64,000 nt of DNA from Acidobacteriota bacterium (GCA_016184105.1 JACPDI010000014.1:30549-94548); one strand, 5' to 3'; shown: positions 52,768 through 61,934, counted from the first letter of the stretch. Translations and numbers: made by a program. Notes: generated by a model from the letters alone, not told the origin.

Positions 52768-54050
52768 GCGGATCGTCGTTCGCGGGCGCGCGCGACCGGA
52801 TTCTCTCGGCCGTGGACGCCATCGCCGCGGAGGCGGTGGCGTTTACGGCCGGCTTGATCCGGATCCCCACGGTCAATCCGCCGGGCGACGCGTACGACGA
52901 GTGCGCGCGATTCATCGGCCGCCAGCTCGCCTCGTTCGGCTTCGAGACGGAGTACGTCGACGCGCAGGGCCGTCCTGAGCACACCACGCGTCATCCGCGA
53001 CTGAACGTCGTCGGGCGCCGCCGCGGCGAGCGGGCGCGCCCGTGCGTGCACCTGAACGGCCACGTCGACGTCGTGCCCGCCGGTGCCGGATGGACGAAAG
53101 ACCCGTTCGGCGGCGAAGTATCGGACGGCCGGATCTACGGACGCGGCGCCTGCGACATGAAAGCCGGCATCGCCGCCGCCGTGTTCGCCGCCGAAGCGAT
53201 CCGGCGCGCCGGCGTGCCGATGGCGGGGACGATTGAAATCAGCGCCACGGTGGACGAAGAGAGCGGCGGGTTTGCCGGGATGGCGCTGCTCTGCGAGCGC
53301 GGCCTGCTCGCGCGCGACCGCACGGATTACGTCATCATCCCTGAACCGTTGAACGTGGACCGCGTGTGCGTGGGACACCGCGGCGTCTACTGGTTCGAGG
53401 TCACCACGCGCGGGCGCATCGGCCACGGGAGCATGCCGTTCCTCGGCGTGAGCGCGATCGAGCACATGGGCCGCGTCCTCGATCGCTTCCATCGCGACCT
53501 GGCGCCCCGCCTGGCGTCGCGCACGACGGCCGTGCCGGTCGTGCCCGAGAGCGCCCGGCACCCCACCCTCAACATCAACGGCATCTCCGGCGGCCAGCCC
53601 GTGGACGGCATCCAGACGCCGTGCGTGGCGGACCTCTGCCGCGCGGTGTTCGACCGCCGGTTCCTGCTCGAGGAGGGCTTCGAGACGACGCGGGTGGAAA
53701 TCGTCGAGATGCTCGACCGCGCCGCCCGCGAGACGCCGAATTTCGAGTTCGAGCTGCGAGACCTAATGACCGTCCACCCGGTCCGCACGCCGCAGGACTC
53801 GCCGCTCATCGCGGCCCTCGGCGACGGCATTCACCAGGTGCTGGGGCGGAAAGCCACCCAGGTGGCAAGCCCGGGGACGTATGATCACAAGCACGTGGCC
53901 CGCATTGCCGGCATCGAGCACTGCGTCGCGTACGGGCCGGGCATTCTCGATCTCGCGCACCAGCCGGACGAGTGGTGCGGCGTCGACGACCTGGTGAACG
54001 CGACGAAGGTGATCGCGCTGGCGCTGCACGAGCTGGCGGGGGCGCGGTAG
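52764..54050 (+). CDS. M20-family metallopeptidase (ArgE/DapE-like)
   Basis: 428 residues. Zinc ligands and catalytic residues of the M20 family are visible: LNGHVDVVPAG (His-Asp), GRGACDMKAGIAA (bridging Asp), DEESGG (general base Glu plus ligand Glu), and the late His in GTYDHKHVARI. A dimerisation lid domain is inserted in the middle (RGRIGHGSMPFLGVSAIEHM). It would remove an N-acyl group or cleave a dipeptide. No signal peptide is evident, so it acts in the cytoplasm on what the receptor system imports. Its ATG overlaps the receptor stop (ATGA). Confidence 0.9.
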   Translation: MSGSSFAGARDRILSAVDAIAAEAVAFTAGLIRIPTVNPPGDAYDECARFIGRQLASFGFETEYVDAQGRPEHTTRHPRLNVVGRRRGERARPCVHLNGHVDVVPAGAGWTKDPFGGEVSDGRIYGRGACDMKAGIAAAVFAAEAIRRAGVPMAGTIEISATVDEESGGFAGMALLCERGLLARDRTDYVIIPEPLNVDRVCVGHRGVYWFEVTTRGRIGHGSMPFLGVSAIEHMGRVLDRFHRDLAPRLASRTTAVPVVPESARHPTLNINGISGGQPVDGIQTPCVADLCRAVFDRRFLLEEGFETTRVEIVEMLDRAARETPNFEFELRDLMTVHPVRTPQDSPLIAALGDGIHQVLGRKATQVASPGTYDHKHVARIAGIEHCVAYGPGILDLAHQPDEWCGVDDLVNATKVIALALHELAGAR

Positions 54051-54072
54051 GGTTCAAAGTTCAGGGTTTAGG
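54048..54072. repeat. Degenerate CCCTGAA heptamer repeat at the M20 stop codon
   Basis: On the minus strand the units CCTAAAC, CCTGAAC, TTTGAAC and CCTA follow in phase, a diverged copy of the tract at 44065-44098. The TAG stop of the peptidase gene is the end of the tract. Confidence 0.6.
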
Positions 54073-54080
54073 AGCTCTCT

Positions 54081-55127
54081 ATGCGGACCTTCGGCACCGT
54101 GCTGTGCGTCGCCGTGGCGGGCGGCATCCTCGCGGCCCAGGGACCGACGCCGGCCAACCGGACGCTGACCGCCGTCGAGGGGCTCAAGGTGGGGCACGTC
54201 ACACTCGCCGCACGCCCCACCGGATGCACGGTCGTGCTCGCCGAGCAGGGTGCCGTTGCCGCGGTGGACGTGCGCGGCGGCGCGCCAGGCACGCGCGAAA
54301 CCGATCTCCTCGATCCGGTCAACATGGTGCAGCAGGTGCACGCGATCGTGCTGGCCGGCGGCAGCGCGTTCGGCCTGGATGCGGCGAGCGGCACGGTGAA
54401 ATACCTCGAGGAGCGCGGCATCGGCTTCGACGTGCGCATCGCGAAGGTGCCGATCGTGCCGGCGGCGATCCTGTTCGATCTCGGCTTCGGCGGCGACGCG
54501 AAGATCCGGCCGACGGCGGACTGCGGCTACAAGGCCGCGGCGGCGGCGACGTCAGACCCGGTGCAGGAAGGCAACGTGGGGGCGGGCGCCGGCGCAACGG
54601 TTGGCAAGATGGGCGGTCCGGGGCGCGCGACGAAGGCGGGCATCGGCTCGAGCGCCATCGTCATGGCAGACGGGCTCGTCGTCGCGGCGCTCGTGGCGGT
54701 GAATGCCGTCGGCGACATCGTCGATCCGGCGACGGGCCAGGTGCTCGCGGGCGTGCGGACCGAGGACGGCAAGCGCTTCGCCGACGCGCGCACGATCGTG
54801 CGCCGCGGCGAGCTGGTCATCAACGAGCATCCGATCGAGAACACCACCATCGGCGTGGTCGCCACCAACGCGCGGCTGACGAAGGTGCAGGCGAAGAAGA
54901 TCGCGCAGATGGCGCACGACGGCTACGCGCGCGCGATCGCGCCGGTGCACCTCCCCGACGATGGGGACACGATCTTCTCGATGGCGACGGGCCGGTGGGA
55001 GGGAACGGTCAATCTGTCGCGCCTGGGGGCGCTCGCCGCCGACGTCATGGCGCGTGCGATCGTGCGCGCGGCCACCGAGGCGCGAGGTCTCGGGGGGCTG
55101 CCGTCGAGCCGGGATCTCAGGGAATAA
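54081..55127 (+). CDS. P1-family (DmpA-type) aminopeptidase, exported
   Basis: 348 residues with a signal peptide (MRTFGTVLCVAVAGGILAAQ). The Ntn-like fold of DmpA/BapA shows GLKVGHVTLAARPTGCTVVL, VLAGGSAFGLDAASGTVKYL, GNVGAGAGATVGK and the autoprocessing region GIGSSAIVMADGL, where a Gly-Ser bond is cut to expose the nucleophile. Members hydrolyse N-terminal D- or beta-amino acids. It follows the M20 peptidase by 30 bases. Its TAA stop is formed by the first bases of a family A palindrome, so the last residues (SSRDLRE) may not be original. Confidence 0.88.
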   Translation: MRTFGTVLCVAVAGGILAAQGPTPANRTLTAVEGLKVGHVTLAARPTGCTVVLAEQGAVAAVDVRGGAPGTRETDLLDPVNMVQQVHAIVLAGGSAFGLDAASGTVKYLEERGIGFDVRIAKVPIVPAAILFDLGFGGDAKIRPTADCGYKAAAAATSDPVQEGNVGAGAGATVGKMGGPGRATKAGIGSSAIVMADGLVVAALVAVNAVGDIVDPATGQVLAGVRTEDGKRFADARTIVRRGELVINEHPIENTTIGVVATNARLTKVQAKKIAQMAHDGYARAIAPVHLPDDGDTIFSMATGRWEGTVNLSRLGALAADVMARAIVRAATEARGLGGLPSSRDLRE

Positions 55128-55229
55128 GTGGGACAGTCACACTTTCCCCAGTAACGGCCCGGGAAAGTGTGACTGTCCCACTTATTCCCCAGTAACGGCC
55201 CGGGAAAGTGTGACTGTCCCACTTATTCC
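55120..55229. repeat. Family A palindromic repeat, three-palindrome copy
   Basis: Copies of AAGTGnGACnGTCnCACTT lie at 55126-55144, 55165-55183 and 55206-55224. A 41-bp unit including the second and third copies is tandemly duplicated. GGGAATAAGTGGGACAG on the left pairs with its complement on the right, making a long hairpin that can end transcription of the peptidase operon. The stop codon of the peptidase gene is in the left arm. Confidence 0.92.
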
Positions 55230-55266
55230 GCACCCGCCGCCGCCTGTCATATGACGCGCCCTGCCG

Positions 55267-55296
55267 TTGAACGTTCCCCCCAGCGCCCTCTATCCT
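55267..55296 (+). promoter_or_regulatory. Promoter upstream of the SAM riboswitch
   Basis: TTGAAC (55267-55272) and TATCCT (55291-55296) are 18 bp apart. Transcription would begin near 55303, at a perfect 14-bp palindrome CTGCGTTAACGCAG (55305-55318) and just before the aptamer. The palindrome may be an operator or an extra 5' hairpin. Confidence 0.55.
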
Positions 55297-55320
55297 CGTG
55301 TGGTCTGCGTTAACGCAGGC

Positions 55321-55420
55321 GCTTATCCAGAGTGGCTGAGGGAACAGGCCCGATGAAGCCACAGCAACCAGGCCCGAGTGCCCCGGTGCTAATTCCTGCC
55401 CGAACCCGGGAGAGATAGGA
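55321..55420 (+). ncRNA. SAM-I (S-box) riboswitch
   Basis: The conserved aptamer core is present in order: CTTATCCAGAGTGG, then GAGGGAACAGGCCCGATGAA, then GCCACAGCAACC, then GGTGCTAATTCCTGCCC, and the closing GAGAGATAGGA. P1 can form between TTATC (55323-55327) and GATAG (55414-55418). The SAM-contacting and kink-turn bases are intact. It lies 125 bases ahead of the metB-like ATG. The intervening 55421-55545 has no T-tract terminator, so control is probably at translation, by sequestering the AAGGAG ribosome-binding site near 55534. SAM binding would lower expression of the sulfur-amino-acid gene. Confidence 0.93.
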
Positions 55421-55545
55421 CCAAAGGCTGGCGACTCCGCCGCCTGACGTCTTTCGTTCCCAGAACAGCGCCGGTCGTCCTAGCAGTAGGGGTGTGTCCG
55501 CAGTCTCGGCTGAGCCACGTCGCAGCGGCCGCATAAGGAGAAGAC
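55421..55545 (+). promoter_or_regulatory. Leader between riboswitch and metB-like gene (expression platform)
   Basis: This stretch ends in TAAGGAGAAGAC ATG, a strong ribosome-binding site. It contains GC-rich inverted segments (for example CTCGGCTGAG and GCGGCCGC near 55510-55532) that could pair alternately with the aptamer or the ribosome-binding site. No ORF or intrinsic terminator is seen. Confidence 0.5.
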
Positions 55546-56736
55546 ATGAAGTTCGCCACGAAGACCATTCACGCCTCGCAGCCCTCCGAGCCCGGCACCG
55601 GCTCGCTGATGGCGCCCATCTTCCAGACCTCGACATACGAGCAGGATGAGCCGGGCGTGCACCGCGGATTTGACTACTCGCGCACGAACAACCCGACACG
55701 CGCACGGCTCGAGCACGTCCTCGCGGACCTCGAGGGAGTGCCCCACGCGGCGGCGTTCGCGTCAGGTCTCGCGGCGGAAAACGCCGTGCTGCAGGCATGG
55801 CTCAAGCCGGGCGACGAGATCGTCATTCCGCTCGACGTGTACGGCGGAACGTACCGAATCCTCAACCAGGTGTACCAGCCGATTGGCTGCGTCATCAAGC
55901 AGGTCGACCTGTCGGATCCCCGCGCGCTCGAGGGTGCCGTTTCGGCGAAAACGCGCCTTGTCTGGGTGGAGTCGCCGACCAATCCGCGCCTCCTGGTTTA
56001 CGATCTTGAGGCGATCGCCCGCGCCGCCCACGCCTGCGGCGCGCTGCTCGTTGTCGACAACACCTTCGCGACACCGTACTTCCAACAGCCCTTCCAGCTC
56101 GGCGCCGACATCGTTGTTCACAGCGTCACGAAGTACCTGGGCGGCCACTCGGATCTGATCCAGGGGGCGGTGCTCGCGCGCGAGGCGCACATCTTCGAGC
56201 CAATCAAGTTTCTTCAGAACGCGACGGGCGCGGTGCCTTCGCCGTTCGACTGTTGGCTCACGCTTCGCGGCCTGAAGACGCTCGAGTTGCGCATGCAGCG
56301 GCACGCGGAGAATGCCACGGCGATCGCCGCAGCGCTCGATGGTCACCCGCTTGTCAAGCGCGTGTACTTTCCGGGTCTTCCCACGCATCCCGGCCACGAC
56401 GTGGCGCGCAGGCAGATGTCGGGCTTCGGCGGGATGGTGTCATTCGAGCTGGACGGCTCGGTCGACGAGGTCGTGCGGCTCGTGTCGTCGCGCCGCTACT
56501 TCGCGCTCGGGGAGAGCCTGGGCGGCGTGAAGTCGCTGATCTGCCATCCGGCGCGGATGACGCACGCGTCGATCCCGCCGGAGGCGCGCGCCGCGCTGGG
56601 GCTGTCGGACACGTTGGTCAGGCTGTCGACCGGCTGCGAGAACGCCGGCGATCTGGTGGAGGATCTCCTCGAGGGCTTGGCGGAGATCGAGAAAGATCGG
56701 AACGCGGAGCGTGAGCTGACGGGCGTGCGCGGGTAA
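55546..56736 (+). CDS. metB: Cystathionine gamma-synthase / PLP-dependent Cys/Met metabolism enzyme
   Basis: 396 residues of the Cys/Met-metabolism PLP family. The PLP-phosphate and Tyr contacts (GFDYSRTNNPTRARLE, AFASGLAAENAVLQAWLKPG) are seen. The Asp pairs with the ring nitrogen in LLVVDNTFATPYFQQP, and the Schiff-base Lys sits in VVHSVTKYLGGHSD. The active-site arginine region is SLGGVKSLICHPARMTHAS. Family members include cystathionine gamma-synthase, cystathionine beta/gamma-lyases and O-acetylhomoserine sulfhydrylase; sequence alone favours MetB/MetC-type. Control by the SAM-I riboswitch supports a methionine-biosynthetic role. The TAA stop touches a family A palindrome. Confidence 0.92.
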   Translation: MKFATKTIHASQPSEPGTGSLMAPIFQTSTYEQDEPGVHRGFDYSRTNNPTRARLEHVLADLEGVPHAAAFASGLAAENAVLQAWLKPGDEIVIPLDVYGGTYRILNQVYQPIGCVIKQVDLSDPRALEGAVSAKTRLVWVESPTNPRLLVYDLEAIARAAHACGALLVVDNTFATPYFQQPFQLGADIVVHSVTKYLGGHSDLIQGAVLAREAHIFEPIKFLQNATGAVPSPFDCWLTLRGLKTLELRMQRHAENATAIAAALDGHPLVKRVYFPGLPTHPGHDVARRQMSGFGGMVSFELDGSVDEVVRLVSSRRYFALGESLGGVKSLICHPARMTHASIPPEARAALGLSDTLVRLSTGCENAGDLVEDLLEGLAEIEKDRNAERELTGVRG

Positions 56737-56809
56737 GAGAAAGGGGGACAGTCACACTTTCCCTGAGGCTCCCCCGGGAAAGTGTGACTGTCCCCCTTCT
56801 TCTCCTTAC
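56733..56809. repeat. Family A palindromic repeat between convergent genes
   Basis: The left arm reads GTAAGAGAAAGGGGGACAG and continues with TCACACTTTCCC. The right arm GGGAAAGTGTGACTGTCC continues with CCCTTCTTCTCCTTAC, giving an almost perfect 30-bp inverted repeat around an 11-base loop. The 19-bp palindromes occur with one change (AAGGG for AAGTG). Stop codons of both flanking convergent genes (56734-56736 and 56806-56808) lie in its arms. It should act as a bidirectional terminator. Confidence 0.88.
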
Positions 56810-59800
56810 TCGACCACGACGAACGCCACGCCCAGCTCCGCGGCCTTCGCATTCAGCGCCGCGACGTCCACCGCGAGGAACTGCTTCAGCCGCCCTTCCC
56901 ACTCCTCCAGCTCGCGCTTCTGATCCGCGAACACCTCACGCGCCCCCTGCGTGGGCGCGCCGTCGCCGTCGATGACGAACTCCAGGAGGGGACTGACGCG
57001 CGAATAGAGCTTCGCGCCCCCCTTCATCGCGAGAATGTCGTACACCACCTGCGCGCGCGGATTGTGGATCTCCTCCTCGAAGGCCTCGATCTTCGTCAGC
57101 GCCGCCTCCGACGCTTTCACCAGCGGCGCCGACGGCGCGTGGCCCTTCAACGCCGTGTTCCTCGCCTTCAGCTGCCCGCTCACGGCGCGCAGCCGGTTGA
57201 CGTTCTCCGTGATCCGGCTGAACGTGTCGCGCACGTCGAGCGCGAACGCCTGCTGGGCCTCGAGATCCGCTTGCGACGCTTTCGAGCGCGGGTCCGGCTT
57301 GACCACGATCGGCGCGCTCGTGCTGCGGCCGTCCACGGTGAGCGTGACGGTATACGTGCCGGGAACGGCAACCGGCCCGTACGCCGGGTTGCCCCAGTCG
57401 ATCTTCGCGTTCCGGATCCGCTCCGCGCCGCTCCACCGCAGATCCCACACGGCACGCTGCACGCCCGGCTCCAGCGTGAGAGCCGGCTTCGGTTCCGGCT
57501 CGTTGTCGTCGGCGCCGGCCGCCGGCTCCGCCACGCTCGCGTAGCGTCGCAGGAGCCGCTTCTGCGCGTCGCGGATCTCGATGGCCACCTCTTTCGGCTT
57601 GTCCTTCAGGAAATACGTGATGACCGCGCCGCGCGGCGGGGTCTGACCGGCCGCGCGATCCCGCGTCCCCCCGGAGTAATACCAGCGGTAGGCCTCGCGA
57701 GGCTTGAACAGGTGCACGTCCGATGCGAGCAGCGACGGCGTCGCCTCGCGGAACGGCGCGAGGTCGTCGAGAATCCAGATCGACCGGCCGTGCGTGCCGA
57801 CGACGAGATCGTCGTCTTTGACGACGAGGTCGTGCACGGCCACCGTGGGGAGGTTCAATTGAAGCGACTGCCACGTGGCGCCCTCGTCGGTCGAATACAT
57901 GACGCCGCGCTCGGTGCCGAGATAGAGCTGCCCTTTCCTCTTTGGATCTTCGCGGACGGCATGCAAGTACACGTCCTGCGCGAGCTTGTCGTCGAGCCGC
58001 TTCCACGACGCGCCGAAGTCCGTCGTCTTGAACAGGTACGGCCGCATGTCGTCGAGCCGGTGCGCATCCACCACGACGTAGGCGGTGCCGGCGTCGAACG
58101 GCGAGGCCTCGATCAGGCGGACGGTGCCCCACTCCGGGAATCCCGTCATCGCACCCGTGACATTCTTCCAGGTCCTGCCGCCGTCCCGCGTCACGTGCAC
58201 GAGCCCGTCGTCGCTGCCGGCCCAGATCAGATCCTTCTGCCTCGGTGATTCGGCGACCGCGAAGATCGTGCAGTAGGTCTCGACGCCGGTGTTGTCGCCG
58301 GTAATCGGGCCGCCGGCCCACTGCTGTTTTGACTTGTCGTTGCGCGTGAGGTCCGGGCTGATGGCCGTCCACGTCTGCCCGCCGTCTGCCGTTCTGAACA
58401 ACACGTTGCCGGCGTGGTACACGACCCTCGCGTCGTGCGGAGACACCACGATCGGCGCGGTCCACTGGAAGCGGTACTTCAGGTCCGCGCCGCCGTGCCC
58501 GGAGCCGTTTTCCGGGTACGCGCTGATGTTGCGCGCCTGGCGCGTGCGATGGTCGTAGCGCGAGATGTAGCCGAGGTATTCCCCCGCGTACACGATGTCC
58601 GGGTCGGACCAGTCGGACACGACGTGGCCCGCTTCGCCGCCGCCAACGGAGTACCACTCCGCCGCGCTGATGCCGCCGCGCGTGAGGCTGTCGCTCGGAC
58701 CCTGCGCGGTCCCGAGATCCTGCTGCGCGCCGGCCACGTGGTACGGCACGCGCGTGTCCGCGGACACGTGGTACAGCTGGCCGATCGGCAGCATCGGCGC
58801 GTACCACGACTCTCCGCCGTCGGTCGTCACGTCCACGCCGCCATCGTTGGCGACGATCATGCGCTTCGGGTTCTGAGGATCGATCCAGGCGTCGTGATAG
58901 TCGCCGTGGTGCGGTCCGCGGATGTACTTGAGCGTCTTCCCTCCATCAATCGTGCGCAGCAGCGGCACCTGCGGAAACCACACGTCGTCGGGGTTCTGCG
59001 GGTTGATCGTGAGCGTCGTGTAGTACCACGCGCGCTGGCGCAGCGCGCGGTCGGAGGTCGCCAGCGTCCACGTCTCGCCCCCATCGTCGGAGCGGAACAG
59101 ACCGCCCTTTTCCGCCTCGATTAACGCGTACACGCGGCGACCGTCGGAAGGCGCCACGCCGACGCCCACCTTGCCCCAGATGCCTTCCGGGAGTCCAGAT
59201 CCCGTCAGCGGCTTCCACGTGTCGCCGCCGTCGCGCGATACGTAGAGGCCGCTGCCCGGGCCGCCGCTGACCAGGTCCCAGGGTTTGCGGCGCGCCTGCC
59301 AGAACCCGGCAAAGACAATGTTCGGGTTCGACGGGTCGAGCGCCACGTCGGAGGCTCCGGTGTCGCTGTCCTTCTTCAGGACCTGCTGCCACGTTCTGCC
59401 GCCGTCGGTCGTGCGGTAGACGCCGCGCTCCGGGTTGGGCCCGAAGGCGTGGCCGAGCACCGCCGCAAACGCGATGTCGGCGTTGCGCGGGTGCACGGCC
59501 ATCGTCCCGATCTGCCCTTCCTGTTTCCAGACGTGGGTCCAGGTCTTGCCGGCGTCGATCGACTTGTAGATGCCGTTGCCCGCTGCCACGTTGCCGCGGA
59601 TGTTGGCTTCGCCGGATCCGACGTACACGACGTTCGGATCGGAAGGCGCGACGGCGATCGAGCCGATTGACGAGATCGGCTGCTCGTCGAACACGGGCTT
59701 GAAGCTGATGCCGCCGTCAGTGGATTTCCACACACCGCCCGACGCGGTCGCCGCGTAGTAGATCGACGGGTTCCCTGCGATGCCCGCGACACGCGACACG

Positions 59801-59940
59801 CGCCCCCCTTGCGCGGGGCCGACGTTGCGATACTTGATGGCTTTGAAGGGCGTCGCCGCCTTGTCGCTTTGCTGCGCGGCGCCGCCCGAAACGAGAAGAA
59901 ACAGGCAGACGACGAGTGAAGTCAGGAACCTGAGACGCAT
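56806..59940 (-). CDS. Exported sortilin/BNR-repeat beta-propeller protein
   Basis: 1044 residues with a signal peptide (MRLRFLTSLVVCLFLLVSGGAAQ). At least eight BNR/Asp-box repeats are visible (STDGGISF, SIDAGKTWTH, TTDGGRTWQQ, SRDGGDTWKP, SDDGGETWTL, TRDGGRTWKN, TDEGATWQS), as in sortilin/VPS10-type ten-bladed propellers. A C-terminal region adds a beta-sandwich (AVWDLRWSGAERIRNAKIDW, PGTYTVTLTVDGRS) and a helical tail. Such proteins are expanded in Acidobacteriota and Gemmatimonadota; most have no known activity. The ATG at 59940 is preferred to an upstream TTG because it begins the signal peptide. It appears to be monocistronic. Confidence 0.88.
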   Translation of the reverse strand: MRLRFLTSLVVCLFLLVSGGAAQQSDKAATPFKAIKYRNVGPAQGGRVSRVAGIAGNPSIYYAATASGGVWKSTDGGISFKPVFDEQPISSIGSIAVAPSDPNVVYVGSGEANIRGNVAAGNGIYKSIDAGKTWTHVWKQEGQIGTMAVHPRNADIAFAAVLGHAFGPNPERGVYRTTDGGRTWQQVLKKDSDTGASDVALDPSNPNIVFAGFWQARRKPWDLVSGGPGSGLYVSRDGGDTWKPLTGSGLPEGIWGKVGVGVAPSDGRRVYALIEAEKGGLFRSDDGGETWTLATSDRALRQRAWYYTTLTINPQNPDDVWFPQVPLLRTIDGGKTLKYIRGPHHGDYHDAWIDPQNPKRMIVANDGGVDVTTDGGESWYAPMLPIGQLYHVSADTRVPYHVAGAQQDLGTAQGPSDSLTRGGISAAEWYSVGGGEAGHVVSDWSDPDIVYAGEYLGYISRYDHRTRQARNISAYPENGSGHGGADLKYRFQWTAPIVVSPHDARVVYHAGNVLFRTADGGQTWTAISPDLTRNDKSKQQWAGGPITGDNTGVETYCTIFAVAESPRQKDLIWAGSDDGLVHVTRDGGRTWKNVTGAMTGFPEWGTVRLIEASPFDAGTAYVVVDAHRLDDMRPYLFKTTDFGASWKRLDDKLAQDVYLHAVREDPKRKGQLYLGTERGVMYSTDEGATWQSLQLNLPTVAVHDLVVKDDDLVVGTHGRSIWILDDLAPFREATPSLLASDVHLFKPREAYRWYYSGGTRDRAAGQTPPRGAVITYFLKDKPKEVAIEIRDAQKRLLRRYASVAEPAAGADDNEPEPKPALTLEPGVQRAVWDLRWSGAERIRNAKIDWGNPAYGPVAVPGTYTVTLTVDGRSTSAPIVVKPDPRSKASQADLEAQQAFALDVRDTFSRITENVNRLRAVSGQLKARNTALKGHAPSAPLVKASEAALTKIEAFEEEIHNPRAQVVYDILAMKGGAKLYSRVSPLLEFVIDGDGAPTQGAREVFADQKRELEEWEGRLKQFLAVDVAALNAKAAELGVAFVVVE

Positions 59941-60101
59941 GGATGACCTCGTGTGCGGCAATGATACGCGAAGTGTCCAGCCGGTGGTCTATTTCGGAGC
60001 ACTCCGTGTGCGCCCCCGCGGCGCCCATTCCCCTAAGCTGGCCGTGCAGAACACATTGCGGGCATCGCGTTGTTTGGCGCTGACCTTGCCTGCCAGGACG
60101 C

Positions 60102-61934
60102 GTGGCTCAACCTGTCTCCCTCGGCTCCATTCGTGAGACGGCCAAGGTGCGCGCGCTGCCGGATCGCGCCAGGACGTTAACGCTCCGCGCCGTGGGGGAC
60201 CCGCACGGCATCACCGCGGTGTCTCAGCGGGCGCACGCCCCGCGCGGGCATATTGCCCTTGGCGGGCTGCTCGTCGAGCGCGGCCTCATCACCTCGGAAC
60301 AGCTCGATTCGGCGGTCGCCGAACAGAAGAAGACGGGGCGTCGTCTCGGCCACGTCCTCGTGGACCAGGGCCTGGTCTCGGCGGAGGCGCTCCTTGAAGT
60401 GCTCAGCGAACAGCTCGGCGTGCCGACCGTGCGCATCAACGCGTACACGGTCAGCCTCGAGGCGATCGCGTCGCTTCCCGAAAAGGTGGCGCGGCGGCAC
60501 ACGGCGTTCCCGCTGCGGAAGACCGGCAGCACGCTCGTCGTCGCCCTGCCGACGCCGAAAGACCTGACCGCGCTCGACGACCTGCGCTTCGCGTCGGGTT
60601 GCGAGATCCACACCGTGCTCGCGCTCGAGGACGAGATTGTCGCGGCGCTGAACCGCTACTATCGCGATGAGTGGCTGCCGGACGCCGGCGCGGAGCAGGC
60701 GAACGCGGTCGTGCTCGATTCCCCGTCCACGCAGTTGCTCGCGCGCGACGAGGCGGCGGAACGCTCCGCGGTGGCGATGCTGGAGCGCGTGATTGCACGC
60801 GCCGCGGCCGACACCGCCAGCGACATCCATTTCGAGCCGCGCCAGGACGATTTCCACATCCGCTTCCGCGTGGACGGCGTCTTCCGGGAGGTCGCCGTGC
60901 TGCCGCTCGCGCTGGCGCCCGCCGTGGTCGCGCGCGTCAAGGTGCTGTCGGGGATGGACATCGCCGAGCACCGGCTCCCGCAGGATGGACGCTTCAGTGC
61001 GACCGTCGGCGAGCAGCGGCTCGATCTGCGCAGCTCGACCTACCCGACGGTACACGGCGAGAAGGCGGTGCTGCGCCTGCTCGACAGCGCGCGGCTGCGG
61101 CTGCTGCTCGATCGCATCGGGATGAATGGCACGACGCTCGACACGATGCGCGAGCTGATCCACCGGCCCGAGGGGATCCTGCTGATCACCGGGCCGACCG
61201 GCAGCGGGAAGACGTCCACGCTGTACGCGGCGCTCGGCGAGTTGGTACAGACCGGCAGGAACATCGTCACGATTGAAGATCCTGTCGAGTACTCGCTGCC
61301 CGGCGTCAACCAGGGGCAGACGAACGACAAGGCGGGGTTCACGTTCGCGCGCGGGCTGCGCGCGATCCTTCGACAGGACCCGGATGTCGTGATGGTCGGC
61401 GAAATCCGCGACGTCGAAACGCTCGAAGTGGCGATCGAAGGATCGCTGACCGGCCACCTGGTGCTCTCCACGCTGCACACCAACGGCGCGGTGGCCACGA
61501 TCGCACGGCTGATGGAGATGGGCCTCGAGCCGTACCTGCTCGCCTCGAGCGTCCTCGGAATCGTGGCGCAGCGCCTCGTCCGGCGCATCTGCGATACGTG
61601 CCGCACGCAGGTGACCACGCCGGCCGCGCTGCGGTCGATGTTCCGCGAAGGGGAGCCCGCGTCCTACTTCCGCGGCGCCGGGTGCCCCGACTGCCGTGGA
61701 ACCGGCTTCCGCGGCCGGGCCGCGATCTTCGAGCTGCTGCGGATAACGGAGCCGATGTGCGAGCTCGTGCTCGGACGCGGCTCGGGCGCGCAGCTCAACG
61801 AGCTGGCCCGCCGCGAGGGGATGCGCACGTTGCGCGAAGAATGCCTGTCGCTGGTCGAACGCGGCGAGACCACGCTCGAGGAAGTCTTGCGCGTGACGCA
61901 GGAGCGCCGCCAGCACGCCCGCACCGGGGAGTGA
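60102..61934 (+). CDS. Type II secretion / type IV pilus assembly ATPase (GspE/PilB family)
   Basis: 610 residues from a GTG. The N-terminal MshEN domain (GLLVERGLITSEQLDSAVAEQ, LGHVLVDQGLVSAEALLEVL) precedes the ATPase core. Walker A is GPTGSGKTSTLYAAL near residue 365. The Asp box reads VTIEDPVEYSLPG, Walker B RQDPDVVMVGEIRD and the His box LVLSTLHTNGAVATIARL. A tetracysteine zinc module (CDTCRTQ ... CPDCRGTGF) marks it as GspE/PilB rather than PilT. It powers extension of a pseudopilus or pilus. No other pilus genes are nearby, so it is an orphan ATPase in this window. Confidence 0.93.
   Translation: MAQPVSLGSIRETAKVRALPDRARTLTLRAVGDPHGITAVSQRAHAPRGHIALGGLLVERGLITSEQLDSAVAEQKKTGRRLGHVLVDQGLVSAEALLEVLSEQLGVPTVRINAYTVSLEAIASLPEKVARRHTAFPLRKTGSTLVVALPTPKDLTALDDLRFASGCEIHTVLALEDEIVAALNRYYRDEWLPDAGAEQANAVVLDSPSTQLLARDEAAERSAVAMLERVIARAAADTASDIHFEPRQDDFHIRFRVDGVFREVAVLPLALAPAVVARVKVLSGMDIAEHRLPQDGRFSATVGEQRLDLRSSTYPTVHGEKAVLRLLDSARLRLLLDRIGMNGTTLDTMRELIHRPEGILLITGPTGSGKTSTLYAALGELVQTGRNIVTIEDPVEYSLPGVNQGQTNDKAGFTFARGLRAILRQDPDVVMVGEIRDVETLEVAIEGSLTGHLVLSTLHTNGAVATIARLMEMGLEPYLLASSVLGIVAQRLVRRICDTCRTQVTTPAALRSMFREGEPASYFRGAGCPDCRGTGFRGRAAIFELLRITEPMCELVLGRGSGAQLNELARREGMRTLREECLSLVERGETTLEEVLRVTQERRQHARTGE

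Noticed and set aside
55120..55229. Family A tandem copy as a CRISPR repeat-spacer pair or an insertion-sequence end
   Set aside because: The intervening segments are themselves duplicated rather than unique, and there is no transposase or target-site duplication visible.
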